A stretch of DNA of 64,000 nt from Azospira oryzae (GTDB lineage: Bacteria; Pseudomonadota; Gammaproteobacteria; Burkholderiales; Rhodocyclaceae). The DNA is taken from positions 501,307 through 565,306 of the forward strand of contig NZ_SHKM01000002.1 in NCBI RefSeq assembly GCF_004217225.1, written 5' to 3'. How positions within the stretch are numbered: position 1 is the first letter of the stretch; every line of letters begins with the position of its first letter. The position numbers and the translations under genes were made by a program. Below the pieces are notes generated by a model. It searched no databases, had not been told where the DNA came from, and saw only the letters and a list, made by a program, of their open reading frames with translations. Of this stretch, positions 42,090 to 51,839 are shown one piece after another.

Positions 42090-43547
42090 ATGCGCCGCTT
42101 CTATCCCGTCTTCCACATCCTGGGCCTGATCGTCCTCATTTTCGGCCTGACCATGCTGGCGCCCCTGGCGGTATCCGCCTACGCCCAGGATGGCGCCACG
42201 GCGGCCTACGACGAGGCCATCGTGGTGACCATGGGCGTGGGCCTGCTGCTGTGGGTTTGTACCCGCCGTTACCGTCAGGACCTGCGGGTGCGGGACGGCT
42301 TTCTCCTGGTGGCCCTGACCTGGACCATCCTGCCCCTCTTCGCCAGCCTGCCCCTGCTGCTTTTCCTGCCCGACATCTCATTTACCGACGCCTATTTCGA
42401 GGCCGCCTCCGGCCTTTCGGCCACCGGGGCGACGGTGATGTCGGGGCTGGACTCCCTGCCCCTTTCCATCAACTTCTGGCGCACCTTCCTGCACTGGCTG
42501 GGGGGCATGGGGGTGATCGTGCTGGCGGTGGCCATTTTGCCCCTGCTGGGCATCGGCGGCCGGGCCCTGTTCAAGGCCGAACTGCCGGGGCCGATGAAGG
42601 ATTCCAGCCTGACGCCGCGCATTGCCGAAACCGCCAAGGGGCTGTGGGGCGTCTATCTGCTGTTCACCGTGCTCTGCGCCCTGGCCCTGTGGTGGGCCGG
42701 CATGGAAGGGTGGGATGCCCTCATGCACGCTTTCAGCATCCTTGGCCTGGGCGGCTTTTCCACCCGGGACGCCAGCCTGGGTTACTACAACAGTCTGACC
42801 ATCGAACTGGTGGCCATGGGCTTTGCCCTGCTCTCCGGTATCAACTACGCTACCCATTTCCTCGCCCTGCGGGGTTGGAGCCTGAAGCCCTACCAGCGGG
42901 ATTTCGAACTGCCCTTCTATCTCGGCGTACTGGCCGTCAGCGCCGTCGGTCTGGCCCTCTACCTGATGCCCTACGGTCTCTACGACAGCTTCGGTACGGC
43001 CCTGCGCTACACCGCCTTCCACGTCATTTCCCTGGCCACCTCCCTGGGCTTTGCCACCACGGACTACACCATGTGGCCCATGTTCGCCCAGTTGTGGGTG
43101 CTGTTCCTTTGCAGCTTCGTCGCCTGCGGCGGCTCCACCGGCGGCGGCATCAAGATGATGCGGGCCGTCATCCTTTACAAGCAGGTGTTCCGGGAACTGG
43201 TGCGGGCCATGCATCCGACGGCGGTGCATCCGGTGCGTATCCAGGGCGTCATCGTGCCCGATCCGGTGTTGCACGCGGTGCTGGCCTTCAGCTTCATCTA
43301 CATGGTGACCATCGTCAGCCTGACCCTGCTGCTCTCGGCCAGCGACCTGCCCATCGTCACCGCTTTCTCCGCTGTGGTGGCCTGTCTCAACAATGCGGGC
43401 CCGGGGTTGGATGCGGTGGGCCCGGCGGCCAATTACTCGGTGCTGAGCGACTTCCAGACCTGGGTCTGCTCCTTCGCCATGCTCCTCGGCCGCCTGGAAA
43501 TCTTCACCCTGCTGGTGGTGCTGACGCCGGCCTTCTGGCGCAAGTGA
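42090..43547 (+). CDS. trkH: Trk potassium transporter membrane subunit TrkH
   Basis: A 485-residue protein with about ten membrane helices and four pore loops carrying the selectivity-filter type sequences of the Trk/Ktr superfamily (SATGATVMSG, GGFSTRDASL, TSLGFATTDY, NNAGPGL). With TrkA it forms the low-affinity potassium uptake system. It ends 99 bases before hemE; the gap contains a GC-rich stem structure near the hemE start. Confidence 0.95.
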   Translation: MRRFYPVFHILGLIVLIFGLTMLAPLAVSAYAQDGATAAYDEAIVVTMGVGLLLWVCTRRYRQDLRVRDGFLLVALTWTILPLFASLPLLLFLPDISFTDAYFEAASGLSATGATVMSGLDSLPLSINFWRTFLHWLGGMGVIVLAVAILPLLGIGGRALFKAELPGPMKDSSLTPRIAETAKGLWGVYLLFTVLCALALWWAGMEGWDALMHAFSILGLGGFSTRDASLGYYNSLTIELVAMGFALLSGINYATHFLALRGWSLKPYQRDFELPFYLGVLAVSAVGLALYLMPYGLYDSFGTALRYTAFHVISLATSLGFATTDYTMWPMFAQLWVLFLCSFVACGGSTGGGIKMMRAVILYKQVFRELVRAMHPTAVHPVRIQGVIVPDPVLHAVLAFSFIYMVTIVSLTLLLSASDLPIVTAFSAVVACLNNAGPGLDAVGPAANYSVLSDFQTWVCSFAMLLGRLEIFTLLVVLTPAFWRK

Positions 43548-43646
43548 GGCTTGCCGATCTGGGGGCGGCTTGATCTATCCCAATGACAGGGGTGGGGGTT
43601 CCGAAGGATAATCCGGGTCTTTCTAGCTAACCCGGCGGAGCCCCCT

Positions 43647-44729
43647 GTGACCCGACCCCGCAACGACACCTTCCTGCGCGCCCTGCTGCAGGAACCCACC
43701 GATTACACCCCCCTGTGGCTGATGCGCCAGGCCGGCCGCTATCTGCCCGAATACCGGGAGACCCGGGCCCGCGCCGGCAGCTTCCTCGACCTGTGCAAGA
43801 ACCCGGCCCTGGCCTGCGAAGTGACCCTGCAGCCCCTGGCCCGCTACGACCTGGATGCGGCCATCCTCTTCTCCGACATCCTCACCGTGCCCGACGCCAT
43901 GGGCCTGGGCCTCTATTTCGCCGAAGGCGAAGGCCCCAAGTTCGAGCGTCCCCTGCGCGAAGAATGGGCCATCCGCGACCTGCAGGCGCCGGACCCCTAC
44001 GAGCACCTGCGCTACGTCACCGACGCGGTGAGCGAGATCCGCCGCGCCCTGGACAACTCCGTGCCCCTCATCGGCTTCTCCGGCAGCCCCTACACCCTCT
44101 CCTGCTACATGGTGGAAGGCGGCTCCAGCGACGATTACCGGCATGTGAAGACCATGCTCTACAACCGTCCCGACCTGATGCACCGCATCCTCTCGGTGAC
44201 CGCCGATGCCGTGACCTCCTACCTCAACGCCCAGATCGAAGCCGGCGCCCAGGCCGTGATGATTTTCGACTCCTGGGGCGGCGGCCTTTCCGCTGCGGCC
44301 TACGAGGAATTCTCCCTGCAGTACATGCGCCGCATCGTCGCCGGCCTGACCAAGGAGAAGGACGGGGAAAAGATTCCCTGCATCGTCTTCACCAAGGGCG
44401 GCGGCCTGTGGATCGAGAAAATCGCCGCCATCGGCTGCGATGCCGTGGGCCTGGACTGGACCATCGACATCGGCGAAGCCCGCCGCCGCACCAACGGCAA
44501 GGTGGCGCTGCAAGGCAACCTGGACCCCAATGTGCTGTTCGCCTCCCCCGAAGTGGTGCAGGCCGAAGCCAAGAAAGTGCTGGATTCCTACCACGCCGCT
44601 GGCGGCAGCAAGACCGGCCACGTCTTCAACCTGGGCCACGGCATTTCCCAGTTCACCCCGCCGGACCACGTCACGGCGCTGGTGGAAGCGGTGCACGGCC
44701 ACAGTCGCAAGCTGCGGCAGCAGGGCTGA
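43647..44729 (+). CDS. hemE: Uroporphyrinogen decarboxylase
   Basis: The 360-residue TIM-barrel enzyme carries the N-terminal [15 protein letters not shown] signature, the substrate Asp motif [14 protein letters not shown] and the later VFNLGHGI segment. It decarboxylates the four acetate side chains of uroporphyrinogen III to give coproporphyrinogen III in haem synthesis. The start is GTG at 43647. No cofactor is needed. It is followed by a long non-coding AT-rich spacer and then priA. Confidence 0.97.
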   Translation: MTRPRNDTFLRALLQEPTDYTPLWLMRQAGRYLPEYRETRARAGSFLDLCKNPALACEVTLQPLARYDLDAAILFSDILTVPDAMGLGLYFAEGEGPKFERPLREEWAIRDLQAPDPYEHLRYVTDAVSEIRRALDNSVPLIGFSGSPYTLSCYMVEGGSSDDYRHVKTMLYNRPDLMHRILSVTADAVTSYLNAQIEAGAQAVMIFDSWGGGLSAAAYEEFSLQYMRRIVAGLTKEKDGEKIPCIVFTKGGGLWIEKIAAIGCDAVGLDWTIDIGEARRRTNGKVALQGNLDPNVLFASPEVVQAEAKKVLDSYHAAGGSKTGHVFNLGHGISQFTPPDHVTALVEAVHGHSRKLRQQG

Positions 44730-45353
44730 TCCAGCCCTGCCCGGCGCTCCGCCCGGGGCGCCGGTCTGCAATCCCCCTCCCCGCCGCATGGCGGGGGGCG
44801 GCCTTCCCCACGGGGCCCCTGCCGTCAGCGGCTTCCCGCCTGCCTTTCCTCCTAGCCCTCGCCATCCTCCAGTTCCCCTGCCCCATTCCGGGGATAACTC
44901 GGGGACGGGACCGTTCCCCAAAGTTTTTTCGCTCCTTCCCCTTGACTTATGCACAGAAAGAGGGCGCGGTAACGATTTGTTACAAAAGGCCGGCTATTAC
45001 TTTGGGCATATTTGTAAGTTGTTGATTTATAAGGGCGATAGGAGTGCCTTATTTTGCAGCAAAGTGACAAAAACCCTTGCGGGGGGCCTGCTTAGCAAAA
45101 TTATTCCAGCACAATCCACAAAGTTATCCACAGGAATTGTGAGTAAGTGAAAAAGTCCTTTCGGGCAAAGGGCTTGGCCCCTATTCAGGAGAAAGACGGC
45201 GAACTTGTGCCCCTAACTTGGGCTGAGAGTTGGGCTGTGCATTGGGCCGAGATCCCGCCCGTGGAAGCGGGGCCCGGCCCGGAAGATCCCCGCCGGTCCG
45301 CCGGCCTTTCCCAAAGGCCCCCGATCCCTTAAGCTTCCGGCCTTGCCGGTCTC
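44730..45353. other. Gene-free spacer between hemE and priA with DnaA boxes
   Basis: A 624-bp region. It begins with GC-rich inverted repeats (for example CCCCGCCGCATGGCGGGG near 44780, probably a hemE terminator). It then becomes AT-rich (about 44980-45070) and contains DnaA-box matches TTATGCACA (44947-44955) and TTATCCACA (45124-45132), with a near match CAATCCACA at 45112-45120. A 61-codon frame at 45147-45332 has no coding character. The rest upstream of priA is GC-rich with no recognisable element. Confidence 0.6.
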
Positions 45354-47405
45354 ATGCCGCCGGCCCCTTTGCCCATCCCCATGCCCGTCATCCGCGTCGC
45401 CCTCGACGTTCCCCTGCACCGCCAGTTCGACTACCTGGCCCCCGACGCCCAGCCCGACGACGTGGGCCGGCGGGTGCGGGCGCCCTTCGGCCGGGGCACG
45501 CGCATCGGCGTCATCACCGCCGTGCTCGGCGCTGACGAGGAAGGGGACCTGCCCCTGGACAAGCTGAAGGCGGCGGAAATCCTGCGGGATGACGTGCCGC
45601 CCCTGCCGCCGGACTGGTTCCGCCTCACCGAATTCTGCAGCAGCTATTACCAGGCCCCCATCGGCGAGGTGATGCTGGCGGCTTTGCCGGTGGGCCTGCG
45701 CCGTACCGATCCGCCCAAGGCCCGGGCGGTGAAGGCCAAGGTCAAGGTGGAGGCGCCCCAGGTGGCGCCCGAGCTGACCCCGGGCCAGGCCGAGGCCGTC
45801 GCCGCCGTACTGGCGGCGGGGGTGGGCACGGCGCCCCGTTTTGCCCCTTTCCTGCTCTACGGCATCACCGGCTCGGGCAAGACCGAGGTGTACCTGCGCC
45901 TGGTGGAGGCGGCCCTGGCCGGCGGCCACCAGGCCCTGCTGCTGGTGCCGGAAATCAACCTGACGCCCCAGCTGGAGGAGCGGGTGCGGCGCCGCTTCCC
46001 CGGCGTCGGCCTGGTCAGCCTGCACAGCGAACTCACCGAGGCCGCCCGCACCCGGCACTGGAAGGCGGCCTTCAAGGGCGAGGCCCGCATCGTCCTCGGC
46101 ACCCGCCTTTCCATTTTCACGCCCCTGCCCGACCTGGGCCTGATCGTGGTGGACGAGGAGCACGATCCCTCCTTCAAGCAGCAGGACGGCATGCGCTACT
46201 CGGCCCGGGACGTGGCCGTGTTCCGCGCCTGGCAGCGGGGCGTGCCCATCGTCCTGGGCTCGGCGACGCCGTCCCTGGAAACCTGGGCCAACGCCACCGG
46301 CGAGGGTATTCCCCGGCGCTACACCCTGCTGACCCTGGTGGACCGGGCCAACGCCGCCGCCTCCCTGCCGCCGGTGCGGCTGCTGGACACCCGCCGGGAG
46401 AAGCTCCAGGACGGCCTTTCCGCGGCCCTCCTGGCGGCCCTGCAGGTGCGCCTGGAACGGGGCGAGCAGAGCCTGGTGTTCCTCAACCGGCGCGGTTACG
46501 CCCCGGTGCTGGCCTGCCCTTCCTGCGGCTGGATTTCCCGCTGCCGCCGCTGCGCCGCCAACCTGGTGCTGCACCTGGCCGACCGGCGCCTGCGCTGCCA
46601 CCACTGCGGCTTCGAGAACGGCATTCCCCGGGCCTGCCCCAGCTGTGGCAACCAGGACATCCATCCCTTCGGCCGCGGCACCCAGCGCCTGGAGACGACC
46701 CTGCAGGAACGCTTTCCCGAGGCCCGCATCCTGCGGGTGGACCGGGATTCGGCGAAGAGCCGCAAGCAGTGGGAAGCCCTGGCGGAAAAGATCCACGCCG
46801 GCGAGGCCGACATCCTGGTGGGCACCCAGATGCTGGCCAAGGGCCACGACTTTCCCCGCCTCACCCTGGTGGGCGTCACTGGCGCCGATGCGGCCCTCTT
46901 CGCCGCCGACTGGCGCGCCCCGGAGCGCCTCTTCGCCCAGCTGATGCAGGTGGGCGGTCGCGCCGGCCGCGCCGAACTGCCCGGCGAGGTGCTGATCCAG
47001 ACCGAACACCCGGAACATCCCCTCTACGGCGCCCTGCAGCAGCACGACTTCGCCGCCTTTGCCGCCAGCCAGCTGGAAGAGCGGCGCAGTGCCGGCTTTC
47101 CGCCCTACTCCTACCAGGTCATGCTGCGGGCCGAGGCGCCGGAGATGGGGCCGGCCCTGGAGTACCTGGCCCAGGCCCGGGCCCTGGGGGCCGACCTCAA
47201 CGGCAATGGCCCGGTGCTGCTGTACGACCCGGTGCCCATGCGCATGGCCCGCCGGGCCAACCTGGAGCGGGCCCAACTGCTCGCCGAATCCACCTCCCGC
47301 CCCGCCCTGCAGGCCTTCCTGGCCGAATGGCGGCCCCTGCTCGAAGGCATCAAGGCGCCCTCACGCCTGCGCTGGCATCTGGAAGTGGACCCCCTGGAAT
47401 TCTGA
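45354..47405 (+). CDS. priA: Primosomal helicase PriA
   Basis: A 683-residue replication-restart helicase: N-terminal 3'-DNA-binding domain (VIRVALDVPLHRQFDYLAP), Walker A GITGSGKTEVYL (about 170-181), DEEH motif, the eight-Cys zinc-binding insertion (CPSCGW, CRRC, CHHC, CPSCG) and the helicase motif GTQMLAKGHDFP. It recognises stalled or repaired forks and reloads DnaB. The likely start is either the ATG at 45354 or the ATG at 45381, which begins the conserved part; neither has a clear Shine-Dalgarno. DnaA boxes lie about 200 bp upstream. Confidence 0.95.
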   Translation: MPPAPLPIPMPVIRVALDVPLHRQFDYLAPDAQPDDVGRRVRAPFGRGTRIGVITAVLGADEEGDLPLDKLKAAEILRDDVPPLPPDWFRLTEFCSSYYQAPIGEVMLAALPVGLRRTDPPKARAVKAKVKVEAPQVAPELTPGQAEAVAAVLAAGVGTAPRFAPFLLYGITGSGKTEVYLRLVEAALAGGHQALLLVPEINLTPQLEERVRRRFPGVGLVSLHSELTEAARTRHWKAAFKGEARIVLGTRLSIFTPLPDLGLIVVDEEHDPSFKQQDGMRYSARDVAVFRAWQRGVPIVLGSATPSLETWANATGEGIPRRYTLLTLVDRANAAASLPPVRLLDTRREKLQDGLSAALLAALQVRLERGEQSLVFLNRRGYAPVLACPSCGWISRCRRCAANLVLHLADRRLRCHHCGFENGIPRACPSCGNQDIHPFGRGTQRLETTLQERFPEARILRVDRDSAKSRKQWEALAEKIHAGEADILVGTQMLAKGHDFPRLTLVGVTGADAALFAADWRAPERLFAQLMQVGGRAGRAELPGEVLIQTEHPEHPLYGALQQHDFAAFAASQLEERRSAGFPPYSYQVMLRAEAPEMGPALEYLAQARALGADLNGNGPVLLYDPVPMRMARRANLERAQLLAESTSRPALQAFLAEWRPLLEGIKAPSRLRWHLEVDPLEF

Positions 47406-47538
47406 AGCCGGGGCGGCGGCCGTTGCCGGCCACACCCAGCCATATCCTGCCGCCGAGACCGTCCATCATTGCCGCCGGCAAGCCCGGTGGAATACCTCCA
47501 TTTCGCGTCAACCCGCTGAAACTCAAGGTTTTTTACAT

Positions 47539-47555
47539 TTGGCAAGACTCTTGCA
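47539..47555 (+). promoter_or_regulatory. Sigma-54 (RpoN) type promoter
   Basis: TTGGCAAGACTCTTGCA matches the -24/-12 consensus YTGGCACGRNNNTTGCW, with the invariant GG (47541-47542) and GC (47553-47554) separated by exactly ten bases. It lies about 50 bases upstream of the start codon at 47606, with a GGCCC/GGGCC inverted repeat in between. Confidence 0.7.
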
Positions 47556-47605
47556 AAGGCTCTGGCCCGAGCCCATTCCGGGCCGGGCCTTTGTGGAGAG
47601 AAATC

Positions 47606-48739
47606 ATGAGAATCCAGGATTGCCAGATGGATATCAGCTGTCAGCGCACGGCCAGCGAAACCCGGGAGGCCAGCTATGTCTTCCGGGTGGAGCACGATGG
47701 CGAGTTCAAGGACATGCTGAAAAGCTATGCCAAGGACGGCAAGATCGTCGCTCAGGAGGTGGAGCCGAGGGCCTCGGCCGTCGCCGTGGTGCCGGAAAGC
47801 TGGAGCAGCGGCGCCATCGCCAGCGGCGACGAAAGCCGCCGGCGCAGGGTGGACCAGCTGCTGCAGGAGATGATCACCCGGCTGTTCGCCATGCTCACCG
47901 CCGGCGACAAGGACTGCTGCTGCGACAAGGACGGGGACAGCACCGGCCTGCCTGACCTGGGCCAGGGCAAAGGGGCGTCAGCCAGAACGCCGGCGGCGGG
48001 GGATTTTGAAGCCCAGCCCCGTATGCCCCGGGTGCGGGTGGTGGCCTGGGAGTCGGAGACCAACCTCAAGGTGCGGGAAAGCGAATCCACCACGGTCTGC
48101 GCCAGCGGCAGCGTGCGCACCGCCGACGGCCGCTGCATCGACTTCGACCTGGAAGTGGCCATGCAACGCCAGTACGAGGCCGACTACCAAAAGAAGGAAA
48201 GCGGTACCTGGGAACTGAAAGATCCCCTGGTGCTCAACTTCCCGGGCAAGGCGGCCGAGTTGGCCGACACCCGCTTCGACTTCGACCTGGATGCGGACGG
48301 CGACCAGGAGTCGGTGGCCGGCCTCGGCCGGGGCTCCGCCTTCCTGGCCCTGGACCGCAACGGCGACGGCGCCATCAACGACGGCCGGGAGCTGTTCGGC
48401 GCCCTTTCCGGCAACGGCTTTGCCGATCTCAAGGCCTACGACACGGACGGCAACAACTGGATCGACGAAGCCGACGCCATCTATTCCCAACTGCGGTTGT
48501 GGCAGCCCGGTGCCGACACGGCGGCAGCCGGAAAGGCGGGTCAGGAAGGCCAGGGCGCCGGCCTGCAGACCTTGCAGGAGGCGGGTGTGGGCGCCCTCTG
48601 GCTGGGCTCGGTGCAGAGCGAGTTCAGCCTCAAGGACGGGGACAACCAGCAGCAGGGCCAGGTGCGCCAGACCAGCGTCTGGCTGGCCGAGAACGGCGAG
48701 GCCGGTTCCCTGCAGCAGGTGGATCTGGCCACCACCTGA
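47606..48739 (+). CDS. EF-hand/calcium-repeat-like protein, unknown function
   Basis: A 377-residue protein without a signal peptide (ATG 47606, GGAGAG upstream). It contains acidic calcium-loop-like motifs: DFDLDADGDQE (about residue 230), LALDRNGDGAINDGRELFG (about 250) and YDTDGNNWIDEADAIYSQL (about 275), the last two being EF-hand/dockerin-like. An unusual CCCDKDGD cluster lies near residue 112. Such VCBS/RTX-associated proteins are often secreted or surface bound by type I secretion, but no export gene is adjacent. A sigma-54-type promoter upstream implies control by an activator of nitrogen, motility or biofilm genes. Confidence 0.75.
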   Translation: MRIQDCQMDISCQRTASETREASYVFRVEHDGEFKDMLKSYAKDGKIVAQEVEPRASAVAVVPESWSSGAIASGDESRRRRVDQLLQEMITRLFAMLTAGDKDCCCDKDGDSTGLPDLGQGKGASARTPAAGDFEAQPRMPRVRVVAWESETNLKVRESESTTVCASGSVRTADGRCIDFDLEVAMQRQYEADYQKKESGTWELKDPLVLNFPGKAAELADTRFDFDLDADGDQESVAGLGRGSAFLALDRNGDGAINDGRELFGALSGNGFADLKAYDTDGNNWIDEADAIYSQLRLWQPGADTAAAGKAGQEGQGAGLQTLQEAGVGALWLGSVQSEFSLKDGDNQQQGQVRQTSVWLAENGEAGSLQQVDLATT

Positions 48740-48749
48740 AGGGCTGGCC

Positions 48750-51002
48750 TCAGGCCTCTCCCGGGGCCAGTTCCGGCGTCCAGCACAGATGCCGGTTCTT
48801 GCCCCGGGCCTTGGCCTGGTACATGGCCGCATCGGCCCGGGCCATGAGCAGTTCCACGTTGTCGCCGTCCGCCGGGTAGAAGGCGATGCCGATGCTGGCG
48901 CCGACGCGGAAGCTGCGGCTGTCCAGCAGCACCGGCTCGTTGATGGCGGCGATGATGCGTCGCGCTGCCTCTTCCGTTTCTGCAATGCCCTGGCCGTTGT
49001 TGAGGTTCTCCAGGAGCACGGTGAATTCGTCGCCGCCCTGGCGGGAGACGCTGTCCACCTTGCGCAGCACGCTGGTGATGCGCCGCGCCACCTCCACCAG
49101 CAGGCGGTCGCCGGTATTGTGGCCGGCGCTGTCGTTAACCGCCTTGAAGCCGTCCAGGTCCATGAACATCAGGGCCAGGCCGGTGCCGTTGCGTTCGGCC
49201 CGGGCCAGGGCCTGGCAGACCCGGTCCTGGAACAGGTTGCGGTTGGGCAGCTGGGTCAGGCCGTCAAAATGGGCCAGGTGCTCCATCTGCTCGGCCAGAT
49301 GCTTCTGTTCGGTGATGTCGGAAAAGACGTGCACGTAGTGGGTGAGGCGGCCTTCGCCGTCGCGCAGGGTCGAGATATCCAGCAGGCAGGCGAAGAGATG
49401 GCCGTCCTTGTGCCGCTGCCACACCTCCCCCTGCCAGAAACCACGGCTCTGCAGGGCCTGGTGCATGTGGTGGTAGAACTCGGCGTCGTGCACACCGGAG
49501 GCCAGCAGGCCGGGGGAATGGTCTTCCACCTCTTCCGGCGCGTAGCCGGTCATCAGGCAGAAGGCCGGATTGACGCGGAAGATGCGCTCGCTGGCATCTG
49601 TGACCATGACCGCCTCGTGGGTCTGGGCCACGATGGCGTCGGAGAGCCACAGCTGGCGCTGCTCTTCCCGCAGCTGGGTGAGGTCGTGGCCGATCAGGGC
49701 GACGTGGCTGATGTGGTCGCTGCCATCGTGTACCGGCACCGCGGTCCAGCGCACGGTGCGCTCGCCGCTGGGGTAGGTGGTGGTCTGTTCGGCCTCCTGC
49801 ACCTGGCCGCTGCGCACCGTCTGTTCCAGCATCAGCTGGCGGCGCAGGGCATCTTCCGGCGTCAGCACCTGGTCCAGGGGATGGTGCTGCATTTCCTCGG
49901 CGCGGCGGCCGGCCAGGGTCAGGGCGGCGGGATTGAAATAGCGATAGTGGAAGTGGCCGCCGGGGTCCCGCTGCAGCATCACCATGGGATCGGGGGAGGC
50001 GGAGAAGACCGCGTGGGCCGCCTCCACTTCCTGCCGCGCCTGGCGCAGGCGGGCCAACAGCCACCACAGGAGCAGCCCGGTGAGCAGCAGCGCGGCGGTG
50101 CTGGCGGCGGTGATGCGACGATAACTGCGGGCCCGCTCCTGGTAGGGCGCCAGGACCTGGGCCTCATCGAAACCCGCCACCACGGACAGGGCCAGGCCCG
50201 GCATCTGGCCGTAGCTGTAGAGGCGCATGGTGCCGTCGAAGGAACTGGGGGCGCGGAAGCGCCCGTCGCTGCCCTGGTGCAGGGCCCGCAGCAGGGGGGC
50301 GCCGTCGCTCAGGGTCTGGCCGATGGCGGTTTCCTTGTCGGTGACGCGCACCCGCAGCACCCGGTCGTGGCCGATGAGGCCCAGCACGGTGCCGGCCTGC
50401 AGCCCCACATCCTGATAGAAGCGGGCCAGGTACTGGGGGTCCACCGAGGCCACGGCGACGCCGGCGAAGCTGCCGTCCCGGTGGTTGAGGCGGCGCGAGA
50501 GCTGGATCGACCACTTGCCCGAGGCCCGGCCCAGCACCGGCTTGCTGATGAAGACCTGGCCGCTGTCCCGGTCCACATGGACCTGGAAGTGCTCCCGGTC
50601 CTTCAGGTTGACCTGCTTGAAGGGGACGTTGCTCCACTGCAGTTCGCCGTCGGCCCCGATCACCCCCAGCTGGACGAAGATGGAACTGTGCTCCAGGGCC
50701 CGGCGGAATTCGCTGAACTCCCGGGTGCCCGGCCGCTCCTCGAACTCGGCCTTGAGCAGGCGGAGAATCTGGTCCGCCGTGGTCAGGGTGTTGTGGCTGT
50801 GTTCCTGGAAGGTGCGGCGCAGATAGTCCAGCTGGCGGTAGCCGTGTTCCAGCTCCCGTTCCTTCTCGTGGGCGAGGATGATATCCACCGCCGCCCACAG
50901 CAGGGCGCTGAGGAGCAGGGCCAGCAACAGGGGCAAGGCCTCGACACCACGCCGGATGGGGCGCAGGGAGACCTGGGGTCTGATGGGCGCGTCAGTCTTC
51001 AT
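48750..51002 (-). CDS. Membrane diguanylate cyclase with dCACHE and PAS domains
   Basis: From the ATG at 51002 the protein has 750 residues: a membrane helix (about 22-44), a periplasmic double-CACHE sensor (about 60-290), a second helix (about 300-320), two PAS domains (about 330-450 and 460-580) and a C-terminal GGDEF domain (about 590-745) with an intact RQGGDEFTVLL active site. It should make cyclic-di-GMP in response to a small external ligand. There is no EAL domain. An RxxD inhibitory site is not obvious. The neighbouring convergent gene encodes the EF-hand-like protein, so joint control of surface attachment is possible but unproven. Confidence 0.93.
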   Translation of the reverse strand: MKTDAPIRPQVSLRPIRRGVEALPLLLALLLSALLWAAVDIILAHEKERELEHGYRQLDYLRRTFQEHSHNTLTTADQILRLLKAEFEERPGTREFSEFRRALEHSSIFVQLGVIGADGELQWSNVPFKQVNLKDREHFQVHVDRDSGQVFISKPVLGRASGKWSIQLSRRLNHRDGSFAGVAVASVDPQYLARFYQDVGLQAGTVLGLIGHDRVLRVRVTDKETAIGQTLSDGAPLLRALHQGSDGRFRAPSSFDGTMRLYSYGQMPGLALSVVAGFDEAQVLAPYQERARSYRRITAASTAALLLTGLLLWWLLARLRQARQEVEAAHAVFSASPDPMVMLQRDPGGHFHYRYFNPAALTLAGRRAEEMQHHPLDQVLTPEDALRRQLMLEQTVRSGQVQEAEQTTTYPSGERTVRWTAVPVHDGSDHISHVALIGHDLTQLREEQRQLWLSDAIVAQTHEAVMVTDASERIFRVNPAFCLMTGYAPEEVEDHSPGLLASGVHDAEFYHHMHQALQSRGFWQGEVWQRHKDGHLFACLLDISTLRDGEGRLTHYVHVFSDITEQKHLAEQMEHLAHFDGLTQLPNRNLFQDRVCQALARAERNGTGLALMFMDLDGFKAVNDSAGHNTGDRLLVEVARRITSVLRKVDSVSRQGGDEFTVLLENLNNGQGIAETEEAARRIIAAINEPVLLDSRSFRVGASIGIAFYPADGDNVELLMARADAAMYQAKARGKNRHLCWTPELAPGEA

Positions 51003-51119
51003 CGGCACGTCCTGTGGCCATGGGAGCCGCTCCTGGCGGTGCATTCCGCCTATATGACTTTAATCCCATCCTAGTATGCCGATGCCGGCGAGGTTTAACG
51101 TACGTCAAACAATGGGCAT

Positions 51120-51821
51120 TCAGTCGCGGCGCGGATGCCAGGTGGTGGCGGCCGCGGCGGCCGCCTGGGGATTGGCCCGCAGCCAGTCGGCCCGCTGCCG
51201 CAGGCGCCGGCTCCAGTCCGGGGTCAGGCCCGGGGTGGCGGCCAGGCGCTCCAGCAGTTCCAGGGGCGGCCGGTGGATCTGCCAGCCCTGCCACAGTTCG
51301 GCCAGGGACACCGGGTCCGGGTTGCGCGCTTCCAGTTGCAGGGCATCGCCCACCCGGGCCGAGCCCGGGGTGAGGACGCGGAAATACCAGCCGGTGAGGC
51401 CGTGCTCGGCGATGTGGGCGGCGATGCCGTCGGCGCCGTGGCGGGAGTCGATTTTCCAGCAGGGGGAGCGGGGCTGGGAAACCTGCAGGCGGGCGCTGCC
51501 GAAGACGTAGATGTCGCCGATGCAGACCTGGGTCTCGTCGGTGCCGGCCACCGCCAGGTTTTCCCCCAGGCTGCCGGGTACCAGGGTGCTTGCCGCCTCG
51601 GGAAAGGCCGCCGCCAGCTTGCCGTAGTGGTCGCTGGGGTAAAGATGGACGGCCTTCTCCGGCCCGCCATGGACGCGCCGGTCGGCCTGGGCGTCGCCCT
51701 CCAGGCCGAGGGGGCCGATGGCCAGCGGGCCGTCCACGGCATTCTTGTAGATGGCCGTGGGGCGGCCTTCCGGCAGGGCGGAAACGGGACCGACGGCGAG
51801 GCGGGAGACGATCAGGGCCAT
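51120..51821 (-). CDS. MOSC domain protein (YiiM-like)
   Basis: The 233-residue protein has a MOSC beta-barrel (about residues 25-160) with the conserved Cys in QPRSPCWKID, GLEGDAQADRRVHGG and PGSLGENL motifs, then a C-terminal 3-alpha extension as in E. coli YiiM. MOSC proteins bind molybdenum cofactor sulfur and act in sulfur transfer or in N-hydroxylated compound reduction. The ATG at 51821 is used; a TTG at 51839, adjacent to the upstream stop, is the alternative. It forms an operon with the ROK kinase gene. Confidence 0.9.
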   Translation of the reverse strand: MALIVSRLAVGPVSALPEGRPTAIYKNAVDGPLAIGPLGLEGDAQADRRVHGGPEKAVHLYPSDHYGKLAAAFPEAASTLVPGSLGENLAVAGTDETQVCIGDIYVFGSARLQVSQPRSPCWKIDSRHGADGIAAHIAEHGLTGWYFRVLTPGSARVGDALQLEARNPDPVSLAELWQGWQIHRPPLELLERLAATPGLTPDWSRRLRQRADWLRANPQAAAAAATTWHPRRD

Positions 51822-51839
51822 GCTTTCACTTTCAGGCAA

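Noticed and set aside
44941-45132. Definite assignment of oriC to the hemE-priA spacer
   Set aside because: Only two good DnaA boxes, and dnaA, dnaN, rpmH or parAB are not in view; retained only as a DnaA-box cluster.
45147-45332. 61-codon frame before priA
   Set aside because: Pro/Glu/Trp-rich with no ribosome site; read as part of the spacer.
48291-51074. 927-codon plus-strand frame opposite the GGDEF protein gene
   Set aside because: Antisense of a clear dCACHE/PAS/GGDEF gene; no family character.
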